54,771 bases of DNA from an uncultured Clostridia bacterium (GCA_947625245.1 CANQNO010000009.1:1-54771), one strand, 5' to 3'. Positions 24,529 through 32,840 are shown, counted from the stretch's first letter. Made by a program: numbers and translations. Notes: generated by a model not told the origin, from the sequence alone.

Positions 24529-24738
24529 ATGGAAAAGACGACGAAGTTCAAAGAGAGGTTTAACGAAATATTAAAATATTCTTATGTGAAGCAGACCGAG
24601 CTTGCAAAAGCCGCAAAAGTTTCGAAACAGTGCATATCCGACTACAAGGCGGGAAAAAGCGAGCCGAGCATTGACACTTTGTTTTTGATTTGCAAGTATC
24701 TGGACGTTTCGTCAGATTATTTGTTGGGTTTGGATTGA
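24529..24738 (+). CDS. Small XRE-family helix-turn-helix repressor
   Basis: The 69-residue protein is little more than a DNA-binding domain. KQTELAKAAKVSKQCISDYKAG (about residues 21-42) is the helix-turn-helix, and EPSIDTLFLICKYLDVSSDYLLG completes the five-helix fold. No ribosome binding site is visible. A TATAAT at 24515-24520 places the expected transcription start within about two bases of the ATG at 24529, so the mRNA may be leaderless, which would keep levels low. It is divergent from the lipoprotein gene across a palindromic operator and ends at a terminator. A partner sensing domain is missing, so any signal must act on this small domain or through another protein. Confidence 0.85.
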   Translation: MEKTTKFKERFNEILKYSYVKQTELAKAAKVSKQCISDYKAGKSEPSIDTLFLICKYLDVSSDYLLGLD

Positions 24739-24741
24739 AAA

Positions 24742-24831
24742 GCGGCGGCGCTGACGCGCCGCCGCATATTTTTTAAGATAATATCACCCAAAAATTATAT
24801 CCCCCGCCTAAGCCTGCGGCTACGGCGGGGG
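24742..24831. terminator. Pair of terminators between convergent XRE and aguB genes
   Basis: GCGGCGGCG and CGCCGCCGC followed by ATATTTTTT (24742-24774) end the XRE gene on the plus strand. TCCCCCGCC and GGCGGGGGA with an AT-rich run on the left (24790-24832) end the polyamine operon on the minus strand. Confidence 0.8.
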
Positions 24832-24837
24832 AAAGTT

Positions 24838-25713
24838 TTATTTTTTAACCAAATCTTTATATACGAGAGGACGGCGGTCGCGGAAAAGCCCCCACTCCAA
24901 ACGCTGTTTTTGAAGTTCGTCGAGGTCGAATTCCGCGCAAATCGCGCCCTCTTCGGTGTTTTTAAAGCTCTTTACTATTTCGCCCGTGCCGTCCGCAATG
25001 AACGAGTTGCCGTAAAAGGTGAGAGAGGAACTTTGGTTGCCGTTCTCCGCGCACGGGGTAACGCTTTCGTCGCCTATTCTGTTTGCGGCGACTACGGGCA
25101 TGAGGTTTGCCGCGGCGTGACCGCACATTACCCTTTGCCAATGCCCGGAGCTATTGGTATTTAAAATTGGTTCGGAGCCTATCGCGGTGGGGAAAAGCAG
25201 GATTTCCGCGCCGTTCAGCGCGAGGGCGCGCGCCGTTTCGGGAAACCATTGGTCCCAGCATATTCCCACGCCTATCGTGCCGAAAGTTGTTTTAAAGGTC
25301 TTAAAGCCCGTATCGCCCGGGGTGAAGTAAAATTTTTCCTGATAATAATGGTCGTCGGGGATATGCGTTTTGCGGTATATTCCCTTTAATTTTCCGCAGT
25401 CGAGAATTTCTACAGAGTTGAAAAGGAGATTGCCGCAGCGCTCGTAAAAGCTGACGGGCACCACTACGTTCAACTCTTTGGTCACGGGCGCCAGGGCGCG
25501 GATCGCGGCGTTGGCGCGGGGTTCTTCGGCATAGCCGTAAAAGCCGTAATTGCGCTGCTGGCAAAAATAGGGGCGCTCGAAAAGTTCGGGCAACAGAATT
25601 ATGTTTGCGCTCTCCCCCGCCGCAGATTTTATTAAATTTATCGCCTTTTCTATATTTTCTTCGCGGCTTTCGGAGCACTTCATCTGCACCGCCGCAACGG
25701 TAGTTTTGCGCAT
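24838..25713 (-). CDS. aguB: N-carbamoylputrescine amidohydrolase
   Basis: The 291-residue nitrilase-superfamily enzyme cleaves N-carbamoylputrescine to putrescine, CO2 and ammonia. The catalytic triad is visible: Glu in ILLPELFERPYFC near residue 42, Lys in IYRKTHIPDD near 117 and Cys in GVGICWDQWFPE near 153. It begins MRKTTVAAVQMKCSESREENI. It is the last gene of the polyamine operon, 13 bases after aguA, with AAAGGAG at the start. A terminator follows. Length matches AguB, about 290-300 residues. Confidence 0.93.
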   Translation of the reverse strand: MRKTTVAAVQMKCSESREENIEKAINLIKSAAGESANIILLPELFERPYFCQQRNYGFYGYAEEPRANAAIRALAPVTKELNVVVPVSFYERCGNLLFNSVEILDCGKLKGIYRKTHIPDDHYYQEKFYFTPGDTGFKTFKTTFGTIGVGICWDQWFPETARALALNGAEILLFPTAIGSEPILNTNSSGHWQRVMCGHAAANLMPVVAANRIGDESVTPCAENGNQSSSLTFYGNSFIADGTGEIVKSFKNTEEGAICAEFDLDELQKQRLEWGLFRDRRPLVYKDLVKK

Positions 25714-25726
25714 TTTCTTTTCTCCT

Positions 25727-26782
25727 TTACAGCGGCACCTGCTGTGTAAGGCAGTGGATATTTCCGCCGCCGACTATAAGTTCGCGGGCAGGAACGGGAA
25801 TTATTTTTCTGCCCACAAATGCCGTTTTTAATACCTGTATCGCGTTTTTGTCGTTTTGGTCTCCGAATTGCGGCACAAGTACGCCTGCATTGCAAATATA
25901 AAAATTGACGTAGCTTGCGGCAAGGCGTTCGCCCTCTTTGCGCACCGCTTCGCCCTCGGCAAACCTGAAGCCCTTTAAATCGTACGAGGAGACGGCGACG
26001 GGCTTTTCGGGCAGGGTAAGTTTTGTTACATTTAAGCCGCTTTCCGTGAGTATGCGGTAATTCTCTCGGCAGATTTCGCCTTGTTCACCCGCGTCGTTCC
26101 ACGCCAATACCACGCTTTCCTTGCCCGTAAACGCGCAAATGTTGTCAACGTGACCGTCCGTTTCATCGCCCACAATGCCGCGTTTAAGCCAAATTATTTT
26201 TTCCGCGCCGAGATACTGCTTCAATTTTTCGGAAATCTGCGCTTTGGAAAGCGACGGGTTGCGCCCTTTGCTCAAAAGGCACTCCTCCGTTGTTATTATT
26301 GTGCCGCAACCGTTTGAGTGTACGGAGCCGCCCTCCAGCACGAACGGGCGGGCGTTTATGCACTTTACGCCGAGACGGGCGCAGGCATAAGATGCGAATT
26401 TGTCGTCGTTGAAATAGTCGCCGTACAGCCCGTTATAATCACCGCCCCAGGCATTGAAAGCCCAGTCGACGCCAAACCTTTCTCCGCCGCGTTTTATGAA
26501 CGTGGGCGCCATGTCGCGCGCCCAGCAATCGTCGGTTTTTACACGCCATAACTCAACACGTTCCGACAATATTTCATTTTTCAACAGCTCTTTTGCGCTG
26601 CTTTCGCCCGCTTCGGAGACGGCGAGAAACACCTTTTCGCCTTTGGAAATTTCGCTTATTATCCGCGCGAAAACGGGGCGGGCGGGCGCCGCGTTATAGG
26701 GCCAGCTGCCGGGGCGTTCCGGCCAAATCATTACGGTGCCGAAATGGGGTTCCCATTCGGCGGGCATTACGGTCTTTTCCAT
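25727..26782 (-). CDS. aguA: Agmatine deiminase
   Basis: The enzyme of about 351 residues turns agmatine into N-carbamoylputrescine and ammonia. It is a guanidine-modifying enzyme with the catalytic Cys in VGGGNIHCLTQQVP at the very C-terminus and the substrate-binding segments MPAEWEPHFGTVMIWP near residue 6, DCWARDMAPTF near 87 and EGGSVHSNGCGTIITT near 145. The ATG at 26782 overlaps the nspC stop in TGATG; a GTG three bases earlier is equally open. All catalytic motifs are present. Neighbouring aguB completes putrescine synthesis from agmatine. Confidence 0.95.
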   Translation of the reverse strand: MEKTVMPAEWEPHFGTVMIWPERPGSWPYNAAPARPVFARIISEISKGEKVFLAVSEAGESSAKELLKNEILSERVELWRVKTDDCWARDMAPTFIKRGGERFGVDWAFNAWGGDYNGLYGDYFNDDKFASYACARLGVKCINARPFVLEGGSVHSNGCGTIITTEECLLSKGRNPSLSKAQISEKLKQYLGAEKIIWLKRGIVGDETDGHVDNICAFTGKESVVLAWNDAGEQGEICRENYRILTESGLNVTKLTLPEKPVAVSSYDLKGFRFAEGEAVRKEGERLAASYVNFYICNAGVLVPQFGDQNDKNAIQVLKTAFVGRKIIPVPARELIVGGGNIHCLTQQVPL

Positions 26783-27894
26783 CACAGCCTCGATTTGAAA
26801 TCTTCATAGCCGAAAGTCTTAATAAGCGAATATTCGCCGTCTTTCAGCTTTGCTATAGCAGGCAGCGGCATGCCGTTGAAGGTGTTGTTTTTGACCATTG
26901 TGTATATTGCCATGTCCTCAAAACTCAACACGTCCCCGCAATTCAGCGGTTTATCGAAGGAATAATCGCCTATTACGTCGCCCGCAAGGCAGGTGCGTGA
27001 AGACAGGCGGTAAGTGTATTTTTTTACCCCCGCTTCCGCCGCGTCTTTGAGGGGCGGACGGTAGGGCATTTCGAGAACGTCGGGCATATGGCACTCCGCC
27101 GAAGTATCCAAAATGGCTATATCTATGCCGTTATGCACCGTTTCGAGCACTTTTGTGCAGAGATATCCCGCGCCGAGGGCAACCGCCTCGCCCGGTTCCA
27201 AGTAAATCTGCACACCGTATTTGTTTTGCAGGCGGCATATTTCCCTCTCCAACAGGGGAATATCATAGCCCTCTTTGGTTATGTGGTGACCGCCGCCGAG
27301 GTTTAGCCATTTGATCTTTTTGAAATATACGCCGAAATCCCGCTCAAAGACTTCAACCGTTTTACATAGCTCCTCCGCGCCCTGTTCACACAGGGTATGA
27401 ATATGGAAACCTTCGAGAAAACTCAACACGTCCCCGCAAAATTGCTCTTTTGTGACGCCGAGGCGAGAGCCGTATGCGCACGGGTCGTATATGGGGTTGC
27501 GCTGTGTGGAAAAGCAGGGGTTTATCCTTAAGCCCAGACTTTTGCCCTTTGCGAGGGGCGCAAATTTTTTTACCTGCGCCACTGAATTAAAGACTATGAA
27601 GTCACAGATTTTGACTATTTCCCCAAACTCGCTTTCGGTATAGGCGGGGCAGTATACGTGGTTCTCTCCCCCCATTTCCTCGTGCGCGAGACGGGCTTCG
27701 TAGAGCCCGCTCGAAGTCGTGCCGCTTAAATACTTTGAAATGAGCGGGTAAAACGTATAGCACGAAAAAGCCTTTTGGGCGAGCAGGATTTTACAGCCCG
27801 TGCGACGCTGCACACCCGCGAGAATTTCGAGATTTTTTATGAGCTTGTCCTCGTCTATCACATAGACTGGCGTAGGTAATTCGCTGAAACGCAT
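26782..27894 (-). CDS. nspC: Carboxynorspermidine/carboxyspermidine decarboxylase
   Basis: The 370-residue PLP enzyme of the alanine racemase-fold decarboxylases removes CO2 from carboxyspermidine to give spermidine. Markers are the PLP lysine in ILLAQKAFSCYTF near residue 41, the glycine-rich LNLGGGHHITKEGYD near 198, YLEPGEAVALGAG near 235 and SRTCLAGDVIGDYSF near 308. TSAECHMPDVLEMPYRP near 267 is characteristic of NspC rather than of LysA. It lies three bases after the dehydrogenase gene. Whether it prefers the norspermidine or the spermidine precursor cannot be told by eye; with putrescine made by this operon, spermidine is likely. Confidence 0.93.
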   Translation of the reverse strand: MRFSELPTPVYVIDEDKLIKNLEILAGVQRRTGCKILLAQKAFSCYTFYPLISKYLSGTTSSGLYEARLAHEEMGGENHVYCPAYTESEFGEIVKICDFIVFNSVAQVKKFAPLAKGKSLGLRINPCFSTQRNPIYDPCAYGSRLGVTKEQFCGDVLSFLEGFHIHTLCEQGAEELCKTVEVFERDFGVYFKKIKWLNLGGGHHITKEGYDIPLLEREICRLQNKYGVQIYLEPGEAVALGAGYLCTKVLETVHNGIDIAILDTSAECHMPDVLEMPYRPPLKDAAEAGVKKYTYRLSSRTCLAGDVIGDYSFDKPLNCGDVLSFEDMAIYTMVKNNTFNGMPLPAIAKLKDGEYSLIKTFGYEDFKSRL

Positions 27895-27897
27895 TTT

Positions 27898-29154
27898 TTA
27901 ATCCACTAAAACGGGGTTTTCGACAACTTTCCAGGGAAGACCGTACTTGTTGAGGGCTTCCATATAGGGGTCGGGGTCGAACTCCTCGCAGTTGTAAACG
28001 CCCGCTTTTTGCCAAATGCCCTTTACCACGAGCATTGCGCCTATCATTGCGGGTACGCCCGTGGTGTAGGATATTGCCTGCGAGCCGACTTCCTTATAAC
28101 ATTGCTGATGGTCGCAGACGTTGTAAATGTATACGGACTTCTTCTTGCCGTCCTTTATGCCCGTAAAAATACAACCTATGTTGGTTTTGCCTTTGGTGCG
28201 GGCGCCGAGCGAAGCGGGGTCGGGCAAGAGCGCCTTTAAAAACTGTATGGGCACTATCTCTTTGCCCTCGTAATTTACGGGCGTTGTGGAGAGCATGCCG
28301 ACGTTTTTAAGGCAGTTCATGTGTTGGATATAGCTTTGCCCGAAAGTCATGAAAAAGCGTATTCTTTTTACACCCTTTATGTTTTTGGCAAGGCTTTCGA
28401 TTTCCTCGTGGTGCAAAAGATACATATCCTTTTCGCCCACTCCCTCAAAGTTATAGCTCCTTTTGATTTCGAGAGGTTTTGTTTCGACCCACTTGCCGTC
28501 TTCCCAATACGAGCCGTTTGCCGAAACTTCGCGAAGGTTTATTTCGGGATTGAAATTCGTGGCGAAAGGATAGCCGTGGTCGCCGCCGTTGCAGTCGAGA
28601 ATATCTATGGTCTCTATTTTATCGAAAAAGTGTTTTTGGGCGTACGCCGCAAACACCTGCGAGACGCCCGGGTCGAAACCCGTGCCGAGAAGGGCGCATA
28701 TTCCCGCTTTTTTGAATTCGGAAAAGTAATCCCATTGATAGGAATAGTCGAAATACGCGGTAAAGCCCTTAGCCTTTACGCGCTTTTCGTAATTTTTGCG
28801 CCATACGGGGTCGTCGGTGTTTTCGCACTCGTAATTGGCGGTGTCTATATAGTGTGTTTGGGTTTTTAGACAGGCTTCCATTACCGTAAGATCCTGATAG
28901 GGCAGGGCGAGGTTTAAAACGGCGGCGGGTTTGAAAGAGTTTATAAGCTTTACAAGCTCCTCCACGTTCCCCGCGTCCGTCTGCGCGGTGGAAATCAGGG
29001 TTTTGGTTTTGCCTTTAAGTTCGGCGGCTATGGCGTCGCATTTGGATTTTGTGCGGCTGGCGATCAGCATCTCGGTAAAGACGTCGTCCGCCATGCAGCA
29101 TTTTTTTATTGCGACCTGAGCGACTCCGCCGCAGCCTATTATCATTATCTTCAT
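27898..29154 (-). CDS. Carboxynorspermidine/carboxyspermidine synthase (saccharopine dehydrogenase family)
   Basis: The 418-residue NADPH-dependent enzyme condenses putrescine with aspartate semialdehyde to carboxyspermidine. It has an N-terminal Rossmann motif IIGCGGVAQVAIKKC at residues 5-19, DTANYE near 101, and ALLGTGFDPGVSQVFAAYA near 152. The DCNGGDHGYPFATNFNP segment near 185 is typical of the CASDH group as opposed to lysine-pathway saccharopine dehydrogenases. The gene overlaps speE by four bases and precedes nspC. Recent work shows relatives that use agmatine as the amine; this sequence alone does not decide between putrescine and agmatine. Confidence 0.92.
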   Translation of the reverse strand: MKIMIIGCGGVAQVAIKKCCMADDVFTEMLIASRTKSKCDAIAAELKGKTKTLISTAQTDAGNVEELVKLINSFKPAAVLNLALPYQDLTVMEACLKTQTHYIDTANYECENTDDPVWRKNYEKRVKAKGFTAYFDYSYQWDYFSEFKKAGICALLGTGFDPGVSQVFAAYAQKHFFDKIETIDILDCNGGDHGYPFATNFNPEINLREVSANGSYWEDGKWVETKPLEIKRSYNFEGVGEKDMYLLHHEEIESLAKNIKGVKRIRFFMTFGQSYIQHMNCLKNVGMLSTTPVNYEGKEIVPIQFLKALLPDPASLGARTKGKTNIGCIFTGIKDGKKKSVYIYNVCDHQQCYKEVGSQAISYTTGVPAMIGAMLVVKGIWQKAGVYNCEEFDPDPYMEALNKYGLPWKVVENPVLVD

Positions 29155-30014
29155 TTCTTTTCTTCCTCCGCCGTCATTAAAATTTCTTCAACGTATTTCG
29201 GCAGCATGAACGCGCCGAGATGCAAGTTGGTGGTGTAGTATTGGGTGGGAATTTTGCGTTCGTTCCACTTCTTTGCGTCAAAGTCCTTTAAAGGGTGATA
29301 TTTTTTGCTCGCAAACCCGAAAAGCCAATAGCCCGACGAACATGTGGGGATATGCGCCTGGTAGACCCTTGAAACGGGAAAGCACTGGAATACCTTTTGG
29401 TGCATTTTGCGGCATTCTGTTTCGTCGTCCGCATAAAAAGGACTGCCGTGCTGGTAAACCATTATGCCCGTATCGTTTAAAGCCTTAAAGCAACTGCCGT
29501 AAAACTCCTTTGTGAAAAGCCCTTCGGTAGGTCCGAACGGGTCGGTGGAATCGTTTATTATAAGGTCGTATTCGCCGTGCTTGCCGCGGATGAATTTTAG
29601 CCCGTCCTCAATATAGAGATTTACGCGCGGGTCTTTAAGCCCCTCCGCCGTTTCGGGAAAGAACTTTTCGGAAACGTACACAAACATTTCGTCCTCTTCC
29701 ACCACGTCAATGCGCTCGATTTCGGGATAGCGGCAGAGCTCTTTTGCCACCCCGCCGTCGCCGCCGCCTATCACAAGCACTTTTTTGACGCAGGGATGAA
29801 CAGCCATGGGCACATGGGTCACCATTTCGTCATAGATGAACTCGTCCGCTTCCGAAAACACGACGTCGCCGTCAAGCGTTATGAATTTACCCAAATCCTC
29901 GCTGTCGAAAACATCGACCTGCTGGATATCGCTCTTTTCCGAAAAGAGCTGCTTTTTTACGCGGATATTCAGTTTTATGTTGGGGGTGTGAATATCCGAA
30001 AACCACATTTCCAT
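29151..30014 (-). CDS. speE: Spermidine synthase (polyamine aminopropyltransferase)
   Basis: The 287-residue SpeE begins MEMWFSDIHTPNIKLNIRV. The dcSAM-binding motif VIGGGDGGVAKELCRYP is near residue 82, and the catalytic region IINDSTDPFGPTEGLF near 153 keeps the DSxDP core. YADDETE and the later IPTCSSGYWLFGFASK fit the family. It normally moves an aminopropyl group from decarboxylated SAM to putrescine. No speD (SAM decarboxylase) gene is in the window, although the operon already encodes the alternative carboxyspermidine route. Its real substrate is therefore open: dcSAM made elsewhere, or another acceptor such as agmatine. It lies 18 bases after speA. Confidence 0.93.
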   Translation of the reverse strand: MEMWFSDIHTPNIKLNIRVKKQLFSEKSDIQQVDVFDSEDLGKFITLDGDVVFSEADEFIYDEMVTHVPMAVHPCVKKVLVIGGGDGGVAKELCRYPEIERIDVVEEDEMFVYVSEKFFPETAEGLKDPRVNLYIEDGLKFIRGKHGEYDLIINDSTDPFGPTEGLFTKEFYGSCFKALNDTGIMVYQHGSPFYADDETECRKMHQKVFQCFPVSRVYQAHIPTCSSGYWLFGFASKKYHPLKDFDAKKWNERKIPTQYYTTNLHLGAFMLPKYVEEILMTAEEEKK

Positions 30015-30032
30015 AAAATTCCCTCCCTTAGC

Positions 30033-31472
30033 TTATTTTAAAACGTTTATTCTTTCCACCGAAAAGTCCTCGGTGCCCTGTACGTTACAGCCCTTTGCTT
30101 TGGCGTACTCTATATATTCTATTATTTCGCCCGTCACAAGTTCGCCCGGGGCGAGAATAGGTATGCCGGGCGGGTAGCACATTACAAACTCCGTGCAGAT
30201 CCTGCCCTCGGTCTGCCTTAACGGCAGAGAAATTTTGTCGGCATAAAACGCGCGGCGGGGCGGTACGGCGACTTTGGGCGAAAGATATTCCGAAGAGAGC
30301 ATGCCCGCTTTATCCTTTTTGTAAAGACGCTTTATGTCGTCGAGCGCGCCCACAAGCCGCTCTATGTCCTGATATCTGTCGCCTATGGAGACATATGCAA
30401 GCATATTGGAAATGTCGCCGAATTCGATTTGTATGCCGTATTCGTCGCGCAAAATGTCGTATACCTCTATTCCCGCAAGCCCCATATCCCTTGTGAATAC
30501 GGCAAGCTTTGTGACGTCGAAATCGAATACAGAAGTACCGTTTATAAGCTCTTTGCCGAAAGCGTAAAAACCGCCGAGGGAATTTATTTCGTCGCGGGCG
30601 TAATCCGCCATGCGTATAACCCGTTTAAAGGAAGCTTCGCCGTGCAGGGCGAGGTTTCTGCGGGTTATGTCGAGACTCGACATAAGAAGATAGCTCGCGC
30701 TGGTGGTCTGTGTCAAATTTATTATCTGTCGGACGTAATCGGCGTTTACCCCTTCGTTTAAGAGCAAAAGTGAGCTTTGGGTAAGGCTTCCGCCCGATTT
30801 GTGCATGGAAACCGCGGACATGTCCGCCCCCGCCTGCATGGCGGATACGGGGAGCTCGTCGCCGAAGGAAAAGTGTGTGCCGTGCGCTTCGTCGGCAAGG
30901 ACTTTCATGCCGTGGCAGTGCGCTATTTTAACTATCTCGCGCAGGTTTGAGCAAATGCCGTAATACGTGGGATTGTTAACGAGGACGGCGACGGCGTCGG
31001 GGTTGTCCTTGACAGCCTGTTCGAGCTTTGCCGGCTCCATGCCGAGGGATATGCCGAGCCTGTGGTCTACTTCGGGATTGACATATACGGGTATTGCGCC
31101 GCACAGCACAAGGGCGTTTATTGCGCTTTTATGCACGTTGCGGGGCATTATGATTTTATCCCCCTCTTTGCATACCGAAAAAATCATGCTCTGCACGGCG
31201 GAAGTGGTGCCGCCCACCATAAAGAAGGAGTGGGCCGCGCCGAACGCTTCGGCGGCAAGCGCCTCCGCGTCGCGTATTACAGAGGACGGGTGGCATAAGT
31301 CGTCGAGCGGCTTCATGGAATTCACGTCGAGCGAAACGCACTTTTCGCCCAAAAGACTTACAAGCTCGGGATTGCCTCTGCCGCGTTTGTGGCCGGGCAC
31401 GTCGAAAGGCACTACTCTCTGCTTTCCGAACCGCTCCAACGCTTCGAAAAGGGGCGCTTTTGTCTGATCCAT
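30033..31472 (-). CDS. speA: Arginine decarboxylase (Orn/Lys/Arg decarboxylase, short type)
   Basis: The 479-residue fold type I PLP decarboxylase is of the Bacillus SpeA length. It has DEAHGTHFSFGDELP near residue 194, the PLP lysine in VSMHKSGGSLTQSSLLL near 222, and the C-terminal YPPGIPILAPGE motif near 435. It commits arginine to agmatine. The two downstream agu genes consume agmatine, which supports arginine rather than lysine or ornithine as substrate. GGAGGGG lies before the ATG. It is the first gene of the six-gene polyamine operon, and its start is separated from the promoter by a leader of about 270 bases that ends in a terminator hairpin. Confidence 0.92.
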   Translation of the reverse strand: MDQTKAPLFEALERFGKQRVVPFDVPGHKRGRGNPELVSLLGEKCVSLDVNSMKPLDDLCHPSSVIRDAEALAAEAFGAAHSFFMVGGTTSAVQSMIFSVCKEGDKIIMPRNVHKSAINALVLCGAIPVYVNPEVDHRLGISLGMEPAKLEQAVKDNPDAVAVLVNNPTYYGICSNLREIVKIAHCHGMKVLADEAHGTHFSFGDELPVSAMQAGADMSAVSMHKSGGSLTQSSLLLLNEGVNADYVRQIINLTQTTSASYLLMSSLDITRRNLALHGEASFKRVIRMADYARDEINSLGGFYAFGKELINGTSVFDFDVTKLAVFTRDMGLAGIEVYDILRDEYGIQIEFGDISNMLAYVSIGDRYQDIERLVGALDDIKRLYKKDKAGMLSSEYLSPKVAVPPRRAFYADKISLPLRQTEGRICTEFVMCYPPGIPILAPGELVTGEIIEYIEYAKAKGCNVQGTEDFSVERINVLK

Positions 31473-31490
31473 ATTATTTCCCCTCCGCTT

Positions 31491-31525
31491 TAAAAAATAA
31501 AAACGACCTTTTTTAAGGTCGTTTT
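31491..31525 (-). terminator. Attenuator-type terminator directly upstream of speA
   Basis: AAAACGACCTT and AAGGTCGTTTT form a perfect stem with a four-base loop, followed on the minus strand by a U-rich run. It ends only a few bases before the GGAGG of speA, so full termination would silence the polyamine operon. A promoter lies upstream with no gene between them. Confidence 0.8.
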
Positions 31526-31740
31526 CGAAACGGCGGATAATCCCCCTTTTACGTTTTTCGTGGTTTGGACTTTTTAGAGTCTATATAGCAAATACTTTTA
31601 CTACTCTTATTGACCGTTTCACAAGTGACCTTTGGTTTCGATTATAAAGTAATCAACTTATAAAATTTGAGCTTTTAACTCAATCAATAATGCGGCAAAG
31701 CCGCTTAATATTTGCATGACTCTAAAAGCGCCATACTTAT
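31491..31740 (-). ncRNA. Structured leader RNA of the polyamine operon, candidate riboswitch or attenuator
   Basis: Read on the minus strand, a possible closing helix pairs TTTTAGAGTC (31718-31727) with GACTCTAAAA (31572-31581), ten perfect base pairs about 136 bases apart. Between them lie GCGGC/GCCGC (31692-31704), TTGAG/CTCAA (31667-31683) and GATTA/TAATC (31640-31654) hairpins. Downstream comes a perfect 11-bp terminator stem (31500-31525) with a TTTTTATTTTTT run, immediately before the speA ribosome binding site. The AAAGGTC at about 31628-31634 could pair with the terminator's GACCTT to form an antiterminator. It does not match the riboswitch consensus sequences I know. The gap 31473-31786 holds only this leader and its promoter. 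Confidence 0.65.
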
Positions 31741-31746
31741 ATAACG

Positions 31747-31775
31747 AGTATAATTCAAATGAAATTTTTTGTCAA
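31747..31775 (-). promoter_or_regulatory. Promoter of the polyamine operon
   Basis: Minus-strand TTGACA (31770-31775) and TATACT (31747-31752) are exactly 17 bases apart. This places the transcription start near 31740, about 268 bases before the speA ATG. Confidence 0.8.
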
Positions 31776-31786
31776 TAGTTTTTAAA

Positions 31787-32773
31787 TCAAATATTCGCCA
31801 AAAAACGGGCGATTTCGTCCAGGACTTCGCCGTCCTCCGCGGTTGCCCCTTTAAAATCGAAATTTTCGAAATATTCTTTGCCCGTTTCACCGCGCCTGTA
31901 CGCCGAAAGATTTTGCGCAAGGCTTTTAAGCAGCGCTTCGGCTTCCGCGGTGTTATAGGGGTTGTGACCCTTACCCTTTGCGAGATATTTCAAAACGGAC
32001 GGGTTATTCGAAGCGCCGTATGCGGAATTTTCGATAGAGACGAGCGGGTCGCACTCGCCGTGTATCAAAAGGACTTTTGCGCGGCAGTGGTCGGCGGCGT
32101 ATGCCGAACTCTCTCCCCCGCAAACCACGCAGAGAAAGGGATATACGAGATTTGCCAAAAAGGCGGGCATTTTCTTTTTGAGCGTGGCGTGCATTACCTT
32201 TTCGGACCTGTCGGGCGCGGACATCGAAACCACGGCATTTACGAGGTCGCCCGCTTCGTATGCGGCGCACAGCGCGGAGTGCCCGCCCCAACTGTGCCCG
32301 ACGAGGATCGTCTTTTCATAGCCGAGGGTTGTCACGGCGTATAAAATTGAGGCGAGAACGCACTGCTTGCCGTTGTCGATATTTTTTATGGTTTTACCGT
32401 CGGAAAGGTTACATCCGTAGTAGTCGGGCGCGAGCACGGTGTAGCCGAGATTGCAAAAATAGGCGATTTCGGTAGTGTATGCTATGTGCCCGGGTCCCAT
32501 GCCGTGGCAGAATATGAGCAATTCTTTTTTGGGTTCTGCGCCCTCTTTTTTATAAATGACCCCGCGGAGATCGTTGTTCTTGTTGCGGGCGATGAGCACC
32601 TGCTTTTCGTCAAGCCCAAAATCCGCGGCGGAGAAATATTTTAACAGCGGATTTTTGTCGTGCCGCGCGCCGAAAGTCTTTTTGTTAACGTAATACGCAA
32701 AGCCGAAAAGGGCGGCAATAACAAGCGTTATTGTTCCGCAGACGGCTATAATCGCTATGTACAGAGCATCCAT
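31787..32773 (-). CDS. Membrane-anchored alpha/beta hydrolase
   Basis: The 328-residue protein has one N-terminal transmembrane helix (residues 5-28) and a serine hydrolase domain from about 80. The oxyanion segment is FCHGMGPGH near residue 90, the nucleophile elbow GHSWGGHSA near 160, the acid probably Asp in HGECDPLVS near 243 and the histidine in GKGHNPYNT near 270. LLIHGECDPLV is typical of dipeptidyl peptidase-like and lysophospholipase-like hydrolases. The substrate is unknown. It sits between pgi and the polyamine leader with no operon partner; its start has a poor ribosome binding site but a TATAAT-type -10 lies upstream. Confidence 0.8.
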   Translation of the reverse strand: MDALYIAIIAVCGTITLVIAALFGFAYYVNKKTFGARHDKNPLLKYFSAADFGLDEKQVLIARNKNNDLRGVIYKKEGAEPKKELLIFCHGMGPGHIAYTTEIAYFCNLGYTVLAPDYYGCNLSDGKTIKNIDNGKQCVLASILYAVTTLGYEKTILVGHSWGGHSALCAAYEAGDLVNAVVSMSAPDRSEKVMHATLKKKMPAFLANLVYPFLCVVCGGESSAYAADHCRAKVLLIHGECDPLVSIENSAYGASNNPSVLKYLAKGKGHNPYNTAEAEALLKSLAQNLSAYRRGETGKEYFENFDFKGATAEDGEVLDEIARFLANI

Positions 32774-32790
32774 AATTTGTTTTTACCGTT

Positions 32791-32816
32791 GGGCGCGGCG
32801 GACGCCTGCCGCGCCC
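32791..32816. terminator. GC-rich hairpin after pgi
   Basis: GGGCGCGGC and GCCGCGCCC pair over an eight-base loop. Read on the minus strand it follows pgi by about 25 bases but lacks a proper U-tract. It lies between pgi and the hydrolase. Confidence 0.45.
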
Positions 32817-32840
32817 GCCGCGCTTTTAATTAAATTTTAA

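Noticed and set aside
31705-31920. 71-residue minus-strand frame covering the polyamine promoter
   Set aside because: It overlaps the end of the hydrolase gene and the leader RNA, lacks a ribosome binding site and would be cut by the clear promoter.
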